Assembly: GCA_910574455.1 (NCBI GenBank)
Contig: CAJSYZ010000009.1
Span: 992,001-1,056,000, forward strand
Origin: Trichaptum fuscoviolaceum
Taxonomy: Eukaryota > Basidiomycota > Agaricomycetes > Hymenochaetales > Trichaptaceae
Direction: 5' to 3'
DNA length: 64,000 bases
How positions within the stretch are numbered: position 1 is the stretch's first letter; the number at the start of each line of letters is the position of its first letter. Below the pieces are notes generated by a model. The model searched no databases, was not told where the DNA came from, and was given only the letters and a program-made list of their open reading frames with translations. The position numbers were made by a program, and so were the translations under genes. Shown here one piece after another: positions 48,053-59,323 of this stretch.

Positions 48053-48867
48053 TGTCACGACGACACCTAACGCCCGACGAACGAACAATCCCGCACCCAT
48101 CAATATTCCCGCCAACAATCCCGAAAACCGGCCCGGCACCCGTATCCCGGGCCTCGTGGCACACACTCCCCAACACACCAACATACTCACGAACACGTTC
48201 CCCGACCACGCCTTACGACCACACCCTACGACCACGCCCTACGAACACGCCCTACGAACATCCTGACAGGACCACGCCCCAGAAATCTATTCATTCACAT
48301 TTCGCTCCCATTATTCCCCGAAAACACGTCTACTATCCTTTATCTTCATTTTCCAATAACTCTGATCACATTCCCGTCGCTCTTTGTTCCAGCAGACATA
48401 TCCGTTTCCTCGTGTAAGTAACACGCCCCGCGACATTTCCCCGAACCCCGCGTGTCACTACACGACTCACTTCCACGCCCCGAAACATATTTCGCTCCTT
48501 ACTTCGCATTTCAAACATGTACACGTATATAAACTCGTAGATACTCATCATGTATCCCCCGACTCGAATATCACAAGTCTTTAGGCTACTCTACGTGCTA
48601 GGCCCTCGAGATCCATCCTTGCTTTCTCTTATGCTCTCTCTCTCGCCCTCTCGCTACTCTCCTGTTTTCTGTCTCTAAATCGACGACTTGTCGCTAAATC
48701 CCCCGCGGGATAAATCCCGCCTACTCTGATCGTGGGAATTACGCCCAGATCCCCCGACTATTCGGTCTCGCGCCAGTGCGCCCCCGTACCTCTTCGCCTT
48801 TGTCTTCCCCGCTCAGCTTTCATACCTTGCGACCGCCCTTAGGCAAGGCTTGGGTCCGGGCCTGACA
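48053..48867 (+). mobile_element. Solo LTR, copy 2
   Basis: 815 bp of the same family and orientation as copy 1, from TGTCACGACGACACC to GGGTCCGGGCCTGACA. It is flanked by GGGGG on both sides (48048-48052 and 48868-48872). It has the same TATATAAAC box (48526-48534) and TCACAAGTCTTTA segment. It is diverged from copy 1 by many substitutions and small indels, so the two are independent, not very recent insertions. Confidence 0.9.
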
Positions 48868-49052
48868 GGGGGCTCGTATTTTGTATAAATAGGTAGTTAT
48901 TTTAGCACTAATACAGCCGGTGGTTTCTACCTGTAGTTACGCATTTAACAAAATGGCCCCACCAACACGTCAGTCCTTCGCACGTGAGGTGTCACTGCAC
49001 TTGTGACGTCACAGTCCTTCGTGACGGGAAAACAACGGCACTTGTTAAAATA

Positions 49053-49125
49053 TGACTTGGGGGGGACTTGAACCCTTGACCTCCACACTCCGGGATGGCG
49101 CTCTAACCACTGAGCTACCAGGCCT
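49053..49125 (-). repeat. tRNA-like sequence with Pol III A and B boxes (SINE or tRNA pseudogene)
   Basis: The minus strand has TAGCTCAGTGGTTAGAGCG (D arm and A box) and GGTTCAAGTCC (T arm and B box) at normal tRNA spacing. The acceptor stem has a mismatch and no proper anticodon stem forms around CCATCCCGGAGTG, so it is not a functional tRNA. It is followed by ATATTTTAACAA, similar to the tail after the second tRNA-like copy at 51843-51915. Confidence 0.65.
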
Positions 49126-49339
49126 TATTGGGGTTGAACTTTCAAATCCAACAGTAGCACTCATTGCAGCAACATGTTGTGACTGCTTGCACCCAACGGT
49201 CATCATATTGCTATGTAGCCAGGCTTGTGAAGGTACGCGCATTGAGTTGAAGCACAAGGTCGAACTTATGATCAGGGTCTGTTGCAACCTGTAACACGAG
49301 CTCCTTAAATGAAAGCAATTGAATCAGTTTTTCTGTTGA

Positions 49340-50392
49340 GTTTAATGATTCTCAAAGACGCACCCCGGGAACGAGCGACTTTACTCCGCTGCCCTTTCGG
49401 TACAGTCGGCAGAATCTCCTCCGCAGCCTCCATATGTCCACGTAGGATTGCACTCTGATACTCAAGAAGGTTCGAAGACAGGGAGTAACCAAACACATTA
49501 ATGTCTTTATCGGCAAGATAAGTGCGGCTGTGAGCGGGGATGTATGCCTCATGGTCGAAGCCCAGGACGCAGAACGAGTTGTCGGCAATAATGACCACAA
49601 GATTTCCAGATTCAGACCAAGATATCTACATCAAAAGTTAAAGGAAACCCATTGTAGCTAAGATGAAAGTGGATAGAGTGCACTTATGCTCTTCACATCT
49701 ACAGCAATCCTGCGCACGATCTCACCAGTCCCAGAAGACAACAAAGCCGCTTCCACGAGCACCTAGGAGAGGGCCATCTTGCAATGCTTCAACTGGCCAT
49801 GATCCAGCACCCATCATTTCCGGACTGCTCCTCTGCTTGGAGTTCTTGTACCCCGCCCCTTTGTCCGCCCCTCTAGCACAGCATACGCGTTCGAGTCTGT
49901 GGCCCATGCGAAAGAAGAGATGCTGCCGAACACCTAGCCAGCACAGTGACTCTCTGTCTCTGACCACGGTGATGAAGCGCCCGTTGGGAGAGTGTTGAAG
50001 GGACATCGCGAAAATTTCCGTTGTACCAAGTTCTCGCATAGACAGTGAGATTTGTTGACCTTCGGGCGTCTTGTCTTCCGCAGTGCCTTGGAGATTGGCG
50101 GTCAAGACTTCTGTGTTGCGAGTGTACACTAGTTTGCCTGATGGGTCCATGCTGAAAGAAGGCTCGTCACGGCCCACCTTCGTCGTACCCTGCAGTAACC
50201 TCGTTCCCCTGCGGACACATGTTAATTCACCATGCACGCTCAAGAGCGTAGCTCAAGGCATTTTCCAGACGGTACGTACCCGAGTTCCAGATCTTAATTG
50301 TACCATCCTCCGAACTGCTGACGATCAAGGGCAGACTAGGGTGGAATACGGCAAACAAGACATTGTTGGTGTGTCCCTTCATTGTTTATACA
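49340..50392 (-). pseudogene. SEC27: SEC27 (coatomer beta' subunit) fragment, decayed
   Basis: The minus strand gives WD40 sequence GHTNNVLFAVFHPSLPLIVS, then EDGTIKIWNS, RLENALSYALERAW, and (after a deletion and frame change) GRDEPSFSMDPSGKLVYTRN, then SLQHSPNGRFITVV. GARGSGFVVFWDW, SESGNLVVIIADNSFCVLGF, and YLADKDINVFGYSLS, then RGHMEAAEEILPTVP, follow. This is the last WD40 repeat and the start of the alpha-solenoid of coatomer beta', the COPI coat subunit. Missing blocks include the segment after GNEVTAGYDEG and about 70 residues between FDHEAY and YLADKD. The 5' WD40 repeats and the 3' half are absent. Introns are partly kept, so the copy arose from DNA, not mRNA. Confidence 0.82.
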
Positions 50393-50610
50393 CAGCTTTT
50401 GCTGAGGTAGTCCTATATATTATGAAGGCTTTCGCCCTGCACTTCCCGTAGGCGTGTCTACTACATGCCATTTGTGCATTCAGTTAAGCAAGACCATCCG
50501 CCCGCGGCGGTTGCATCACGATGTCTTACGGACTTCTTTAATAAAGTCAGATAAGTCTCCAACAAACAAAAACTGACCATCGACGCCAGAAAGACATAGG
50601 GCAGCGTGTG
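50393..50610. other. Flank between the SEC27 remnant and element A
   Basis: No gene recognised. The right edge abuts the 28-nt T run that is the reversed poly(A) tail of element A. Confidence 0.45.
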
Positions 50611-51828
50611 TTTTTTTTTTTTTTTTTTTTTTTTTTTTGGCTTTATTATTCCTGCAGCATAGCTAAGTACATGACCTATCTAAGACGGAGGCGCCCATCA
50701 TCGAGGTAAACTACGAAACTGGGCGGGAGGTGGCGGCTACGTGGGCGCACCGCCTATTAAAGGAAGGAAAAGGAAGAGGAGAGATTGGTTTACATATCAC
50801 CACGCCCATGTCAAGGCGCAGGTGAACCTACACTACAAGCACAGACGAAGTTTAGAAAAGAGGGCGCGTCCGGGCACAGTACCTGGGCGTTAACCTGGGT
50901 AAAGCACTGTTCTGTCTGGGATCGCTGGTGCCTCATACATAAAAGAAGTAAGTTGCATCAAAGATCAAGAGGAGGGTCTGAAACGTGACCGTTAAAATCA
51001 TAAAGATCCAGGTCCGTGTCCTGAGTGCGTGGTCCAAGGGCGCGCCATACGTACACACAAAGGGTCGTTAGGTCCATGTCCTGGTCGGTTGGGAGGCCAT
51101 CTAGCTCCATCATTGCAAATGCAAGGCGGATGGCAGCTGAGGTGCGCTGAGTGGGGCGGTCGAGATGCCTAGTGAACTTAAGCCACTTGCGAATCACGTC
51201 GATAAGGGGTTCGTCTGCCCACTCTGTGTGGTGGGCTGGGAGTGGGGTGCCTTTAGGCCAGACCTTACCAATCCAAGGGCGGAAAGTCTCGCAACCACCA
51301 AGTATGTGGGCGGCGGTCTGGGCAGGCCAAGGGGGGTGATTGTGCCAACAGTTTCTGCGCCTATATTCTGGGCTCATGCGCATCCAGTACGCCCCAAAGG
51401 GGCCAGCGCAGCAGAGGACTTGAGCAACTGCTGAAATCTCAGCGCGGGGGTAGGTGTCCGACATCTCCATGAGTGCGCGCGGACAACGTTTTGGTGGGCC
51501 TGTGATTGCCAAGTACTTGTCGGCAGTGGAGGCAGTAGCATGGGCGAGGTGAGCCTCCCATTGCTTCTGGGCGTTGAGGGTGTTCTGCTCGCGGAGGGCG
51601 GATATCGAAGGAAGGGAAGATGAGGGTGGCAGTTCTGTGGCTTTCTTTGCCTCTTCATCAGCCCATTCGTTTCCTGGGACGCCTGAGTGACCCGGGCACC
51701 AGTGAAACTCGATTTTGAGATTGGGGTGAATGTCCAGCAGGTTGGTGATGCCTGCTTTCCAAGCGAGTAGAAGGTGGGCGCCAGGTGCTGAGGGCCAGTC
51801 GCGGACGAGGCGAAGGGCGGTTAGCGAA

Positions 51829-52054
51829 TTATTAAAGAATATTGGACCAGCCGGGGATTGAACCCGGGACCATCTGTTATCTAGACTGGACGCTCTACCA
51901 CTGAGCTACCGGCCCATTGTAGTAGTAGTGGTGAGACAAGCCTATAGGGCCTTAACATTCCCTATACTACAGGCTCTTCACCTGCGGACTCTGACACAAT
52001 TGTTCAGAAGTCAGACTTGTGTCTGGGCTATCAATTGGCTAGTTCCAACACGAA
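51829..52054 (-). mobile_element. Small insertion carrying a tRNA-like Pol III promoter
   Basis: Relative to element B at 53540-53550, about 226 bp are inserted in element A after TTAGCGAA, with CGAA repeated at both edges (51825-51828 and 52051-52054). The insertion contains the tRNA-like sequence 51843-51915 followed by ATATTCTTTAATAA. The part before the tRNA (51916-52050) matches nothing else I noticed in the window. Confidence 0.75.
51843..51915 (-). repeat. tRNA-like sequence within the small insertion
   Basis: The acceptor arms GGGCCGG and CTGGTCC pair over 7 bp with two G-T pairs. The D arm (GCTCAGTGGTAGAGC) and T arm (CCGGGTTCAATCCCCGG) are normal. The anticodon arm is abnormal (CCAGTCT/AGATGG with a bulge, and no T33), so decoding is unlikely, but both internal Pol III boxes are intact. 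Confidence 0.7.
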
Positions 52055-52657
52055 TCTGACATGAAGACGATGGACTCCACTTCCAGGAGGTGGCGGCCGA
52101 AGTGAGAGGCAGCCCACGCTGGAGCAGACGCAAGGGAGAAGATCTCAGTGTCAGTGGCAGTGGCGATTTTGGGGGAAGCACAGTGTCTGAAGCCCAAGTG
52201 ATGTTGACCGCGCATGGCGACAATTGCTGAGCCAGACTTGTGCTCGAGTCTGGAGCCGTCTGTGAAGATCTGGACGGAGGATGTGGTGCACAGAGAGTTT
52301 TTTTTTTTTTTTTTTTTTTTTAGGCTTTATTATTCCTGCAGCATAGCTAAGTACATGACCTATCTACGACGGAGGCGCCCGTCATCGAGGTAAACTACGA
52401 AACTGGGCGGGAGGTGCCCGCCACCGAAGGTGGCGGCTAAGTGGGCGCACCGCCTATTAAAGAAAGGAAGAGGGAGAGGAGAGATTGGTTTACATATCAC
52501 CGCGCCCATGTCAAGGTGCAGGTGAACCTACACTACAGGCACAGACGAAGTTTAGAAAAGAGGGCGCGTCCGGGCACAGTACCTGGGCGTTAACCTGGGT
52601 AAAGCACCGTTCTGTCTGGGATCGCTGGTGCCTCATACATAAAAGAAGTAAGTTGCA

Positions 52658-55600
52658 TCAAAGATCAAGAGGAGGGTCTGAAACGTGACCGTTAAAATCA
52701 TAAAGATCCGGGTCCGTGTCCTGAGTGCGTGGTCCAAGGGCGCGCCGTACGTACACACGAAGGGTCGTCAGGTCCATGTCCTGGTCGGTTGGGAGGCCAT
52801 CTAGCTCCATCATCGCAAATGCAAGGCGGATGGCAGCTGAGGTGCGCTGAGTGGGGCGGTCGAGATGCCTAGTGAACTTAAGCCACTTGCGGATCACGTC
52901 GATGAGGGGTTCGTCTGCCCACTCTGTGTGGTGGGCTGGGAGTGGGGTGCCTTTAGGCCAGACCTTTCCAATCCAAGGGCGGAAAGTCTCGCAACCACCA
53001 AGTATGTGGGCGGCGGTCTGGGCAGGCCAAGGGGGGTGATTGTGCCAGCGACAGTAGGTGATCAGGCCGTTTCTGCGCCTATATTCTGGGCTCATGCGCA
53101 TCCAGTACGCCCCGAAGGGGCCAGCGCAGCAGAGGACTTGAGCAACTGCTGAAATCTCAGCGCGGGGGTAGGTGTCCGACATCTCCATGAGTGCGCGCGG
53201 ACGACGTTTTGGTGGGCCTGTGATTGCCAAGTACTTGTCGGCAGTTGAGGCAGTGGCATGGGCGAGGTGGTCCTCCCATTGCTTCTGGGCGTTGAGGGTG
53301 TTCTGCTCGCGGAGGGCGGATATCGAAGGAAGGGAAGATGAGGGTGGCAGTTCTGTGGCTTTCTTTGCCTCTTCATCAGCCCATTCGTTTCCTGGGACGC
53401 CTGAGTGACCCGGGCACCAGTGAAACTCGATTTTGAGATTGGGGTGAATGTCCAGCAGGTTGGTGATGCCTGCTTTCCAAGCGAGTAGTAAGTGGGCGCC
53501 AGGTGCTGAGGGCCAGTCGCGGACGAGGCGAAGGGCGGTTAGCGAGTCTGACATGAAGACGATGGACTCCACTTCCAGGAGGTGGCGGCCGAAGTGAGAG
53601 GCAGCCCAAGCTGGAGCAGACGCAAGGGAGAAGATCTCAGCGTCAGTGGCAGTGGCGATTTTGGGGGAAGCGCAGTGTCTGAAGCCCAAGCGATGATGAC
53701 CGCGCATAGCGACAATTGCTGAGCCAGACTTGTGCTCGAGTCTGGAGCCGTCTGTGAAGATCTGGACGGAGGTGGTGGTGCACAGAGAGTTGGCAGATGC
53801 GACAAACGCCTGGCGAGTGTCAGTGTCAACGGGACCGGCAGGGATGGCAAATTTGAGGCGTCCTCCAGCAAAGGCAAGTGGATCCTCCCAGGGAGAGTGT
53901 GTGTACGCAGGGACCTGTTGGGCAATCGGGACACGGTCGGCAAGCGAAGAAGAGTACAGGCGTGGTTTTTGTGCTGCAGGAATAGCACGTCTACCTACAG
54001 AATGAGGAGTGCGCCAAAGGCGAAGAGCATGATTAGTTTTAAGATAATTGAAATAAAACTGAAACGGGGGCATAGAGCAAAGATAATTGGTGCTTAGCGG
54101 TGAAGCGCCTCGGTAAACACCAAGGATCCACCTGCAAGCGGTGTTTTGGACACCTTGTAGACGAGCCACAAGGGTCTTCTGGCGGGTGCCAGTGTACCAA
54201 ACCGGCGCAGCCCATGCGAGGACTGTTCTGACGCAGGCTGAGTAAAGCTGGCGAAGGTTGAGGGCGGACATGCCGCGCTCTGTGTTGGCGAGCAGGCGAA
54301 TGGCGGCGAGTGTTGAGAGGCCCTTGGAGCGCATGCGCTCAACATGGGGTTTGAAGGACAAGGCCGGATCCCACCAGATCCCCAACCACCGAAGTGGGAT
54401 GGAGGGCTTAATGAGAGTGTCCTCGTCGAGTTGGACGCCCCGGGAGTCCCAGCCGCGATATCTTTGGCGACGCCCAGGGGGGTGGAAATGGAGGAGCTCG
54501 GTCTTCGCGGTCTCGATGTTGAGATTGATGTCGTTGAAGTTCGAGTTGAGGTGGTGGTAAGCGCCTACTAAGTTCCTGCAGTTGGCGGTGACGGATGTGC
54601 CAGTGATGGCAATCATGTGGTCGTCGACGTATGCCAGGAGCTCGCAGTCAGGGTGGTGGAACCGCTGAATTGCAATAGCTGCAAAAAGAGTGGAGAGAAT
54701 GGGTGAGACTGGGGAGCCCTGAGGCGTCCCAAAGTCCGGTTTACGGACACTAGGGAGTGTGGTGCCATCGAAAGAGATAGCAGCCTCCCGCCCGGTCATG
54801 AAAGAAAGGCACCAATTTGCCATGTCTGGCGAACAGCCTAACTCCAAGAGCCGGTGGTGGAGGTGTTGTGGATGGACCGAGTCAAAGAAGCCTTGTATGT
54901 CCACCGCTAGGACAGAACACACTTTGTCTTCCGACTGGGCTTTCTCCACAATCTGTAAAAGGCGTTGGGCGGCATCATAGACAGAGTGCCCTTGACGCCC
55001 GCCGTACTGGTTTGGGGGAAGCCAGTTCTGGGTGTTAGCCAAACTGGAGACGGTTAGCAATAATCTTCTCAAGGAGTTTCCCTAAGGTCTCCTCAAGAGT
55101 GATCGGTCTGTAGGACCGAGGAGAAAATTGGTCCTTCTTGTTTGGCTTCCTGAGCATTACTACCTTCGTTATCCGCCAGCACGCTGGGTGGTGGCCCAAG
55201 CGCAGACAGTCGTTGAACAAAGATAGCACCTCCTTAGCGAAGGATCCAATCACCCATTTGAGGGGACGGTATCCGACGCCCGAGGGGCCAGGAGCAGACA
55301 AGTTGGAGGTGCCGGCCAGGGCGTCCATAAGCTCTTTCATGAGTATGGGAGGCGCCGCTGCAGAAGGTGGGGGCAGCGGGCGTAAGCCCGCTGCTGGAAG
55401 TGGTGGGGGAGGAGGAAAGTAGGTAGAATGGAACAACTCAGCTTTCTCCTGCTCAGTGGTGGTGAAGGTGCCGTCTGGTTTCCTCAGCGAAGGCACAGGA
55501 GTAGGGCGGATACCGAGGCCGCGCTTGGCCCAGCTCCAGATATTGGTGGAATTGGCGTCTTTCACCTGTTCTGCATAGAACACGCGACGCGCTGCTCTGG

Positions 55601-56664
55601 TGGTGGCTTTGAAGGCGCGTTTAGCAGCGGCGCGCAAACGGGCGGTAGGGGCGTCCTTAATTGCCGCGAGTGAGGATGAGCACTCAGGGGACCACCATGG
55701 GACCTCTGTCTTGGAGCGCTTTCTGGGTTTAGTCATGGACTCCATCGCCGCCCCCATTGCAGATTGAATGGCTTTGGCTTTGGCATCTAGTTCAGCCTTG
55801 TCTGACGCAGGAAGCGAAAACGCCTCATGCAGCAAGGGGAGGGCAGTAGCACACCACGCCTCTCTGTCATCATTAGACAGTCTGGGGGGCCGTGGAAGGT
55901 GGACGAATGGTCCAACTGGTACCTCCCATGTGAGTAGGGTGTGGTCTGAGAGAGCGGAGTGGGAGCTGGTGAAGGTATCCATCACCTGCTCTGGTGGGAT
56001 GTTGGGCGCAGTCCAAACCATATCGATCGGACAACGCGGCCCATCTTTACCCGGACGAGTGTCCACATCTGGGTGATGGGCAGGCTCATGTCCATGCTCT
56101 CGGAAGAAGTCATCCAAGGGTTGCCCCCTGTTTGACTCGGCATTGGAACATGGCAACTCTGACCAGGAACGATGCCGGCGATTGAAGTCGCCAGCGATCG
56201 TTAGGGAGGCGGCTATTGCCGGGGTGAGACTGAAGAGAAACGACTCACCTGGGTAAGTGGGGGTTGGGGCGGTGCGCTCTGGAGCCTGCTGACCGTAGTA
56301 ATTGCAGAGGCGGACAGTGTGGGTAGAGCGAACCTCAATAGTCAGGACATCAGTGCCATGTGACGCTGCACCGACGATAGACCATGAGTGTGTTGGGAGG
56401 GACCGTGAAACGTAAGTAACCACTCGCGGACGGGTGGCCGGTGGGAGGCAGGGGACGTAACCTGGAATAGAAGGGACATTGAAGACGTCATCTCCCTCTG
56501 GGTTAGTCAATGAGGGTTGGGTACCAATCTTGTACCAGGGCGGTTCCTGGATAAGTAGAAGGTGTGGGGGGCAGGGGTTGTCAGCAAGAAGAGGAAAAAG
56601 AGAATGAATTGCTGCTAATGAGTGGGCAGCATTCCACTGAAGGACACGGAGTGTGTCAATCATT
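52658..56664 (-). pseudogene. ORF2 of element B: APE endonuclease, reverse transcriptase, RNase H
   Basis: It starts at 56664 (MIDTLRVLQWNAAHSLAA). The endonuclease domain has LLIQEPPWYK, GDFNRRHRSW and SDHTLLTWEVP. The RT domain has SYRPITLEETLGKLLEKII, AVDIQGFFDSVHPQHL, GTPQGSPVSPILSTLFAAI and LLAYVDDHMIAI (YVDD active site). RNase H has VQIFTDGSRLEHKSGSA, SDSLTALRLV and WCPGHSGVPGNEWADEEA. The frame breaks once, near 55050, between ANRLQ and SSLANTQNW, by a single base. It would otherwise be complete to the stop at 52658. A one-base break may be a real lesion or a read error. Confidence 0.88.
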
Positions 56665-58621
56665 CCCTTGCTCCATAGTGTCGTCGGGCGAATCAGAGTC
56701 TGAATCGGACTCATCATCGTTTGGTGAAGGGCCATACTTACGCCTCTGAGGGCACTTCACAGAGGTGGCTCTATGAGGGCCCTGGCAGTTAGCGCAGAGA
56801 CGGGGGTGGGAGCATGGGGTGCCAGCTGGGACAGCTTCCTGAGCGCAGGTTGGGCACTTCGAGCGGTGATATTTAGTGGCATGCGGGCCAGCGCAATACG
56901 CACATGTGATAGGGGCCTTACAGCCCCTGCTGGAATGACCAAGCGCCTGGCATCTGTCGCATTGAGAGAAGCCTGGGCGCATTGGTGGTATGGATAAGCG
57001 GAGCCGGATTCCGAAGAGCCACACGGTCGGCTTTTTGAGGAGCTTCTCGCGTATTTCTCCTTTCTCTCTGTCTGCGAAGGTGAAAATAACCGGGCAAATC
57101 TCGAGTTTCTCTTTCTCGAGTGCATCCGATTGTGCTGTGAAATGGGGGGGGACAATGTACTGGAGGTCGCTAAGAATGGGATTGCTGTTAAACTCGGCCA
57201 GCAGATCCTCCTGAGTGTACGTCGTCCGCTGACCCTTGGGAAGAGTAGTGTCCCTAGTAGGGACCATGGAAATCCTAAGGGTGGAGCGCGGACGGACCCG
57301 GGTTGCAGTGAGTACCGGTGGCACTTGCATGGTACCCGTGTAGCAAATGGGAGCCAAGTGAGCACACAGGGCACCCGCATGGCTATCAAGAGCGCTTTCG
57401 ACCGCCATGCCCTCAGTGGAGCCTGGACGGTTAGTGAACGTGCATACAATGCGGCCTTTAGTGTTGAAAACCGCAGACCGCACCAGAAGACGCTTTGTGG
57501 TGGGCAGCTCAGCAAAGAAATTACGCACCGCAGTTGTAAGGGCGGCACCAGACTTGCGCTTAGCTGCTGGGATGTAGGGATTAGCTGTAAACACCAAGGT
57601 CGGCTCCTTGGCATACATCTTGGGTGGCGGGGGTGTGGAACGTCCTGAGGAGGGGGCGCCTTCTTGGGAGTGGTCCTGCCCGTGGCCTTGGAGGCTGGGG
57701 TGGTAGTAACCGGGGGTGCTGGGGCAGTAGCAGCTGCCACCTGAGCGTAGGTGAGTGGGACTGGGGCCGGAGCTACCTGGGGGGGTGGCGGCGGGTTGAT
57801 GCGAGGGGGGCGAGGTGGAGGCCGGTCGAGCAGAGTCTGCACCTGTCTGGAGAGGGTGCCAACATCGCTGTTCAACTTACTGATGCCTGCATTCTGCTTC
57901 TGCACAACGCGGACTTCCTTGATCAGCTGTCCAAGAGCCTTGTTCATAGTGGCCATGCTCTTGCTAGATGCTGGTTCGTCGTCTGGGGTGGAGGGGAGTA
58001 TAAATGGTGGGGGGAGTGGGACGCCGGTTTCGGCGTGGTGTTGTTGGAAGGCAGCTGCCGCAAGGTCAGCATACTCTTTGACATTGGGGTTAGCACCTTC
58101 CCATCCACAAGTGTCGACAGCATTGTGTAGGTTGCTGCATACAGTCCACCTAGTGTGCTGGCGTTCAACATCATTCGCTCGTGGGGGGTCTTGCTCAGGT
58201 CAGCGAAGTTGGCCGTGAGCTTGTCAGAGAGGGTGTCCCAGAGATGGTACATGCCATGTATTAGTGCCATCTCATGTTCCGGAATGGAATCAGTGGGGGG
58301 AGCAGGGCGCCCCGGTAGTGGGGACAGGACGGAGGCCGTACGCTTCTCACCCGCGCGCGGTGTTGCCGGGAAGGCCAACGGCATATCAGCATCAGAGCTA
58401 GGTGGGAGTGGTGAGGAGGGAGGTAGTACATCGAGTTCCCTTTGTCTGAGCTGTACAGGCGAGCCCAGAGCCGAGGGGACGGGGGTGGCGGTCGATGTCG
58501 TTGCCGGGGTAACAACGGTGACGGAGGGGGGTTGGCCAGTGGCGGCAGCAGCAGCAGACGCTGACGACCGCCCAGGTTTGGCAGGGATATTTGGTTTCTT
58601 AGATGTGTGGCTGTCTGCCAT
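56656..58621 (-). pseudogene. ORF1 (gag-like, zinc-knuckle) of element B
   Basis: It starts at 58621 (MADSHTSKKPNIPAKPGRSS). An S/T/P-rich region is followed by a helical segment (MATMNKALGQLIKEVRVVQK), a proline-rich linker, and an RRM/esterase-sized domain (LVFTANPYIPAAKRKSGAAL). CCHC knuckles end the protein (CDRCQALGHSSRGCKAPITC, CAYCAGPHATKYHRSKC, CANCQGPH), followed by an acidic DESDSDSDS tail. The frame breaks near 58095 (one base missing against element E) and near 57645 (two extra G in a G run). It binds element RNA in known relatives. Confidence 0.85.
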
Positions 58622-58688
58622 GCCTAACCGATGGGAGCGGGGGGGCTCGACCAAATCGGGAAGGTAGTGGTTAGAGGTCAAGAAGGAT

Positions 58689-59323
58689 GGTGCACAGAGA
58701 GTTGGCAGATGCGACAAACGCCTGGCGAGTGTCAGTGTCAACGGGACCGGCAGGGATGGCAAATTTGAGGCGTCCTCCAGCAAAGGCAAGTGGGTCCTCC
58801 CAGGGAGAGTGTGTGTACGCAGGGACCTGTTGGGCAATCGGGACACGGTCGGCGAGCGAAGAAGAGTACAGGCGAGGTTTTTGTGCTGCAGGAATAGCAT
58901 GTCTACCTACAGAATATGGAGTGCGCCAGAGGCGAAGAGCATGATTAGTTTTAAGATAATTGAAATAAAACTGAAACGGGGGCATAGAGCAAAGGTAATT
59001 GGTGCTTAGCGGTGAAGCGCCTCGGTAAACACCAAGGATCCACCTGCAAGCGGTGTTTTGGACACCCTGTAGACGAGCCACAAGGGTCTTCTGGCGGGTG
59101 CCAGTGTACCAAACCGGCGCAGCCCATGCGAGGACTGTTCTGACGCAGGCTGAGTAAAGCTGGCAAAGGTTGAGGGCGGACATGCCTCGCTCTGTGTTGG
59201 CGAGCAGGCGAATGGCAGCGAGTGTTGAGAGGCCCTTGGAGCGCATGCGCTCAACATGGGGTTTGAAAGACAAGGCCGGATCCCACCAGATCCCCAACCA
59301 CCGAAGTGGGATGGAGGGCTTAA
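58689..59323 (-). mobile_element. Non-LTR retrotransposon A, middle part
   Basis: The 58689-58702 target duplication is followed by ORF2 sequence (ALSFKPHVERMRSKGLSTLA through AFVASANSLCT) that is contiguous in element order with 52297. Thus 50611-52297 and 58689-59323 are one element split by B. It ends abruptly at GGCTTAAT (59323). Confidence 0.85.

Larger units (their letters stand above)
50611..52297 (-). mobile_element. Non-LTR retrotransposon A, 3' part
   Basis: It starts with a 28-T run (50611-50638), the poly(A) tail of a minus-strand element. Leftwards transcription would give the C-terminal part of ORF2, including the post-RNase H region (MEMSDTYPRAEISAVAQVL) and a 3' UTR. It matches element B (52322 onwards) closely but lacks 20 bp near 51352 and 16 bp near 50735 present in B. 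It is interrupted by the tRNA-like insertion at 51829-52054. Its continuation lies beyond element B at 58689. Confidence 0.85.
52298..58688 (-). mobile_element. Non-LTR retrotransposon B, full length, inserted in A
   Basis: It runs from its poly(A) (T run 52298-52321) to its 5' end at 58688, about 6.4 kb, and is flanked by TGGTGCACAGAGAG at 52284-52297 and 58689-58702. This 14-bp target duplication lies within ORF2 of element A. It carries ORF1 (zinc knuckles) and ORF2 (APE endonuclease, RT, RNase H). A 5' UTR of about 67 nt precedes ORF1, beginning TCCTTCTTGACCTCTAACC as in element E. The domain set suggests the Tad1/I-like group of fungal LINEs. Confidence 0.9.

Noticed and set aside
45214..48867. 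One LTR retrotransposon bounded by the two LTRs
   Set aside because: The LTRs have different 5-bp target duplications (GTGTG and GGGGG), each perfect on its own, and no gag-pol lies between them.
49053..49125. Functional tRNA gene
   Set aside because: A and B boxes are good but the anticodon arm does not fold and the acceptor has a mismatch. The same holds for the anticodon arm at 51843-51915.
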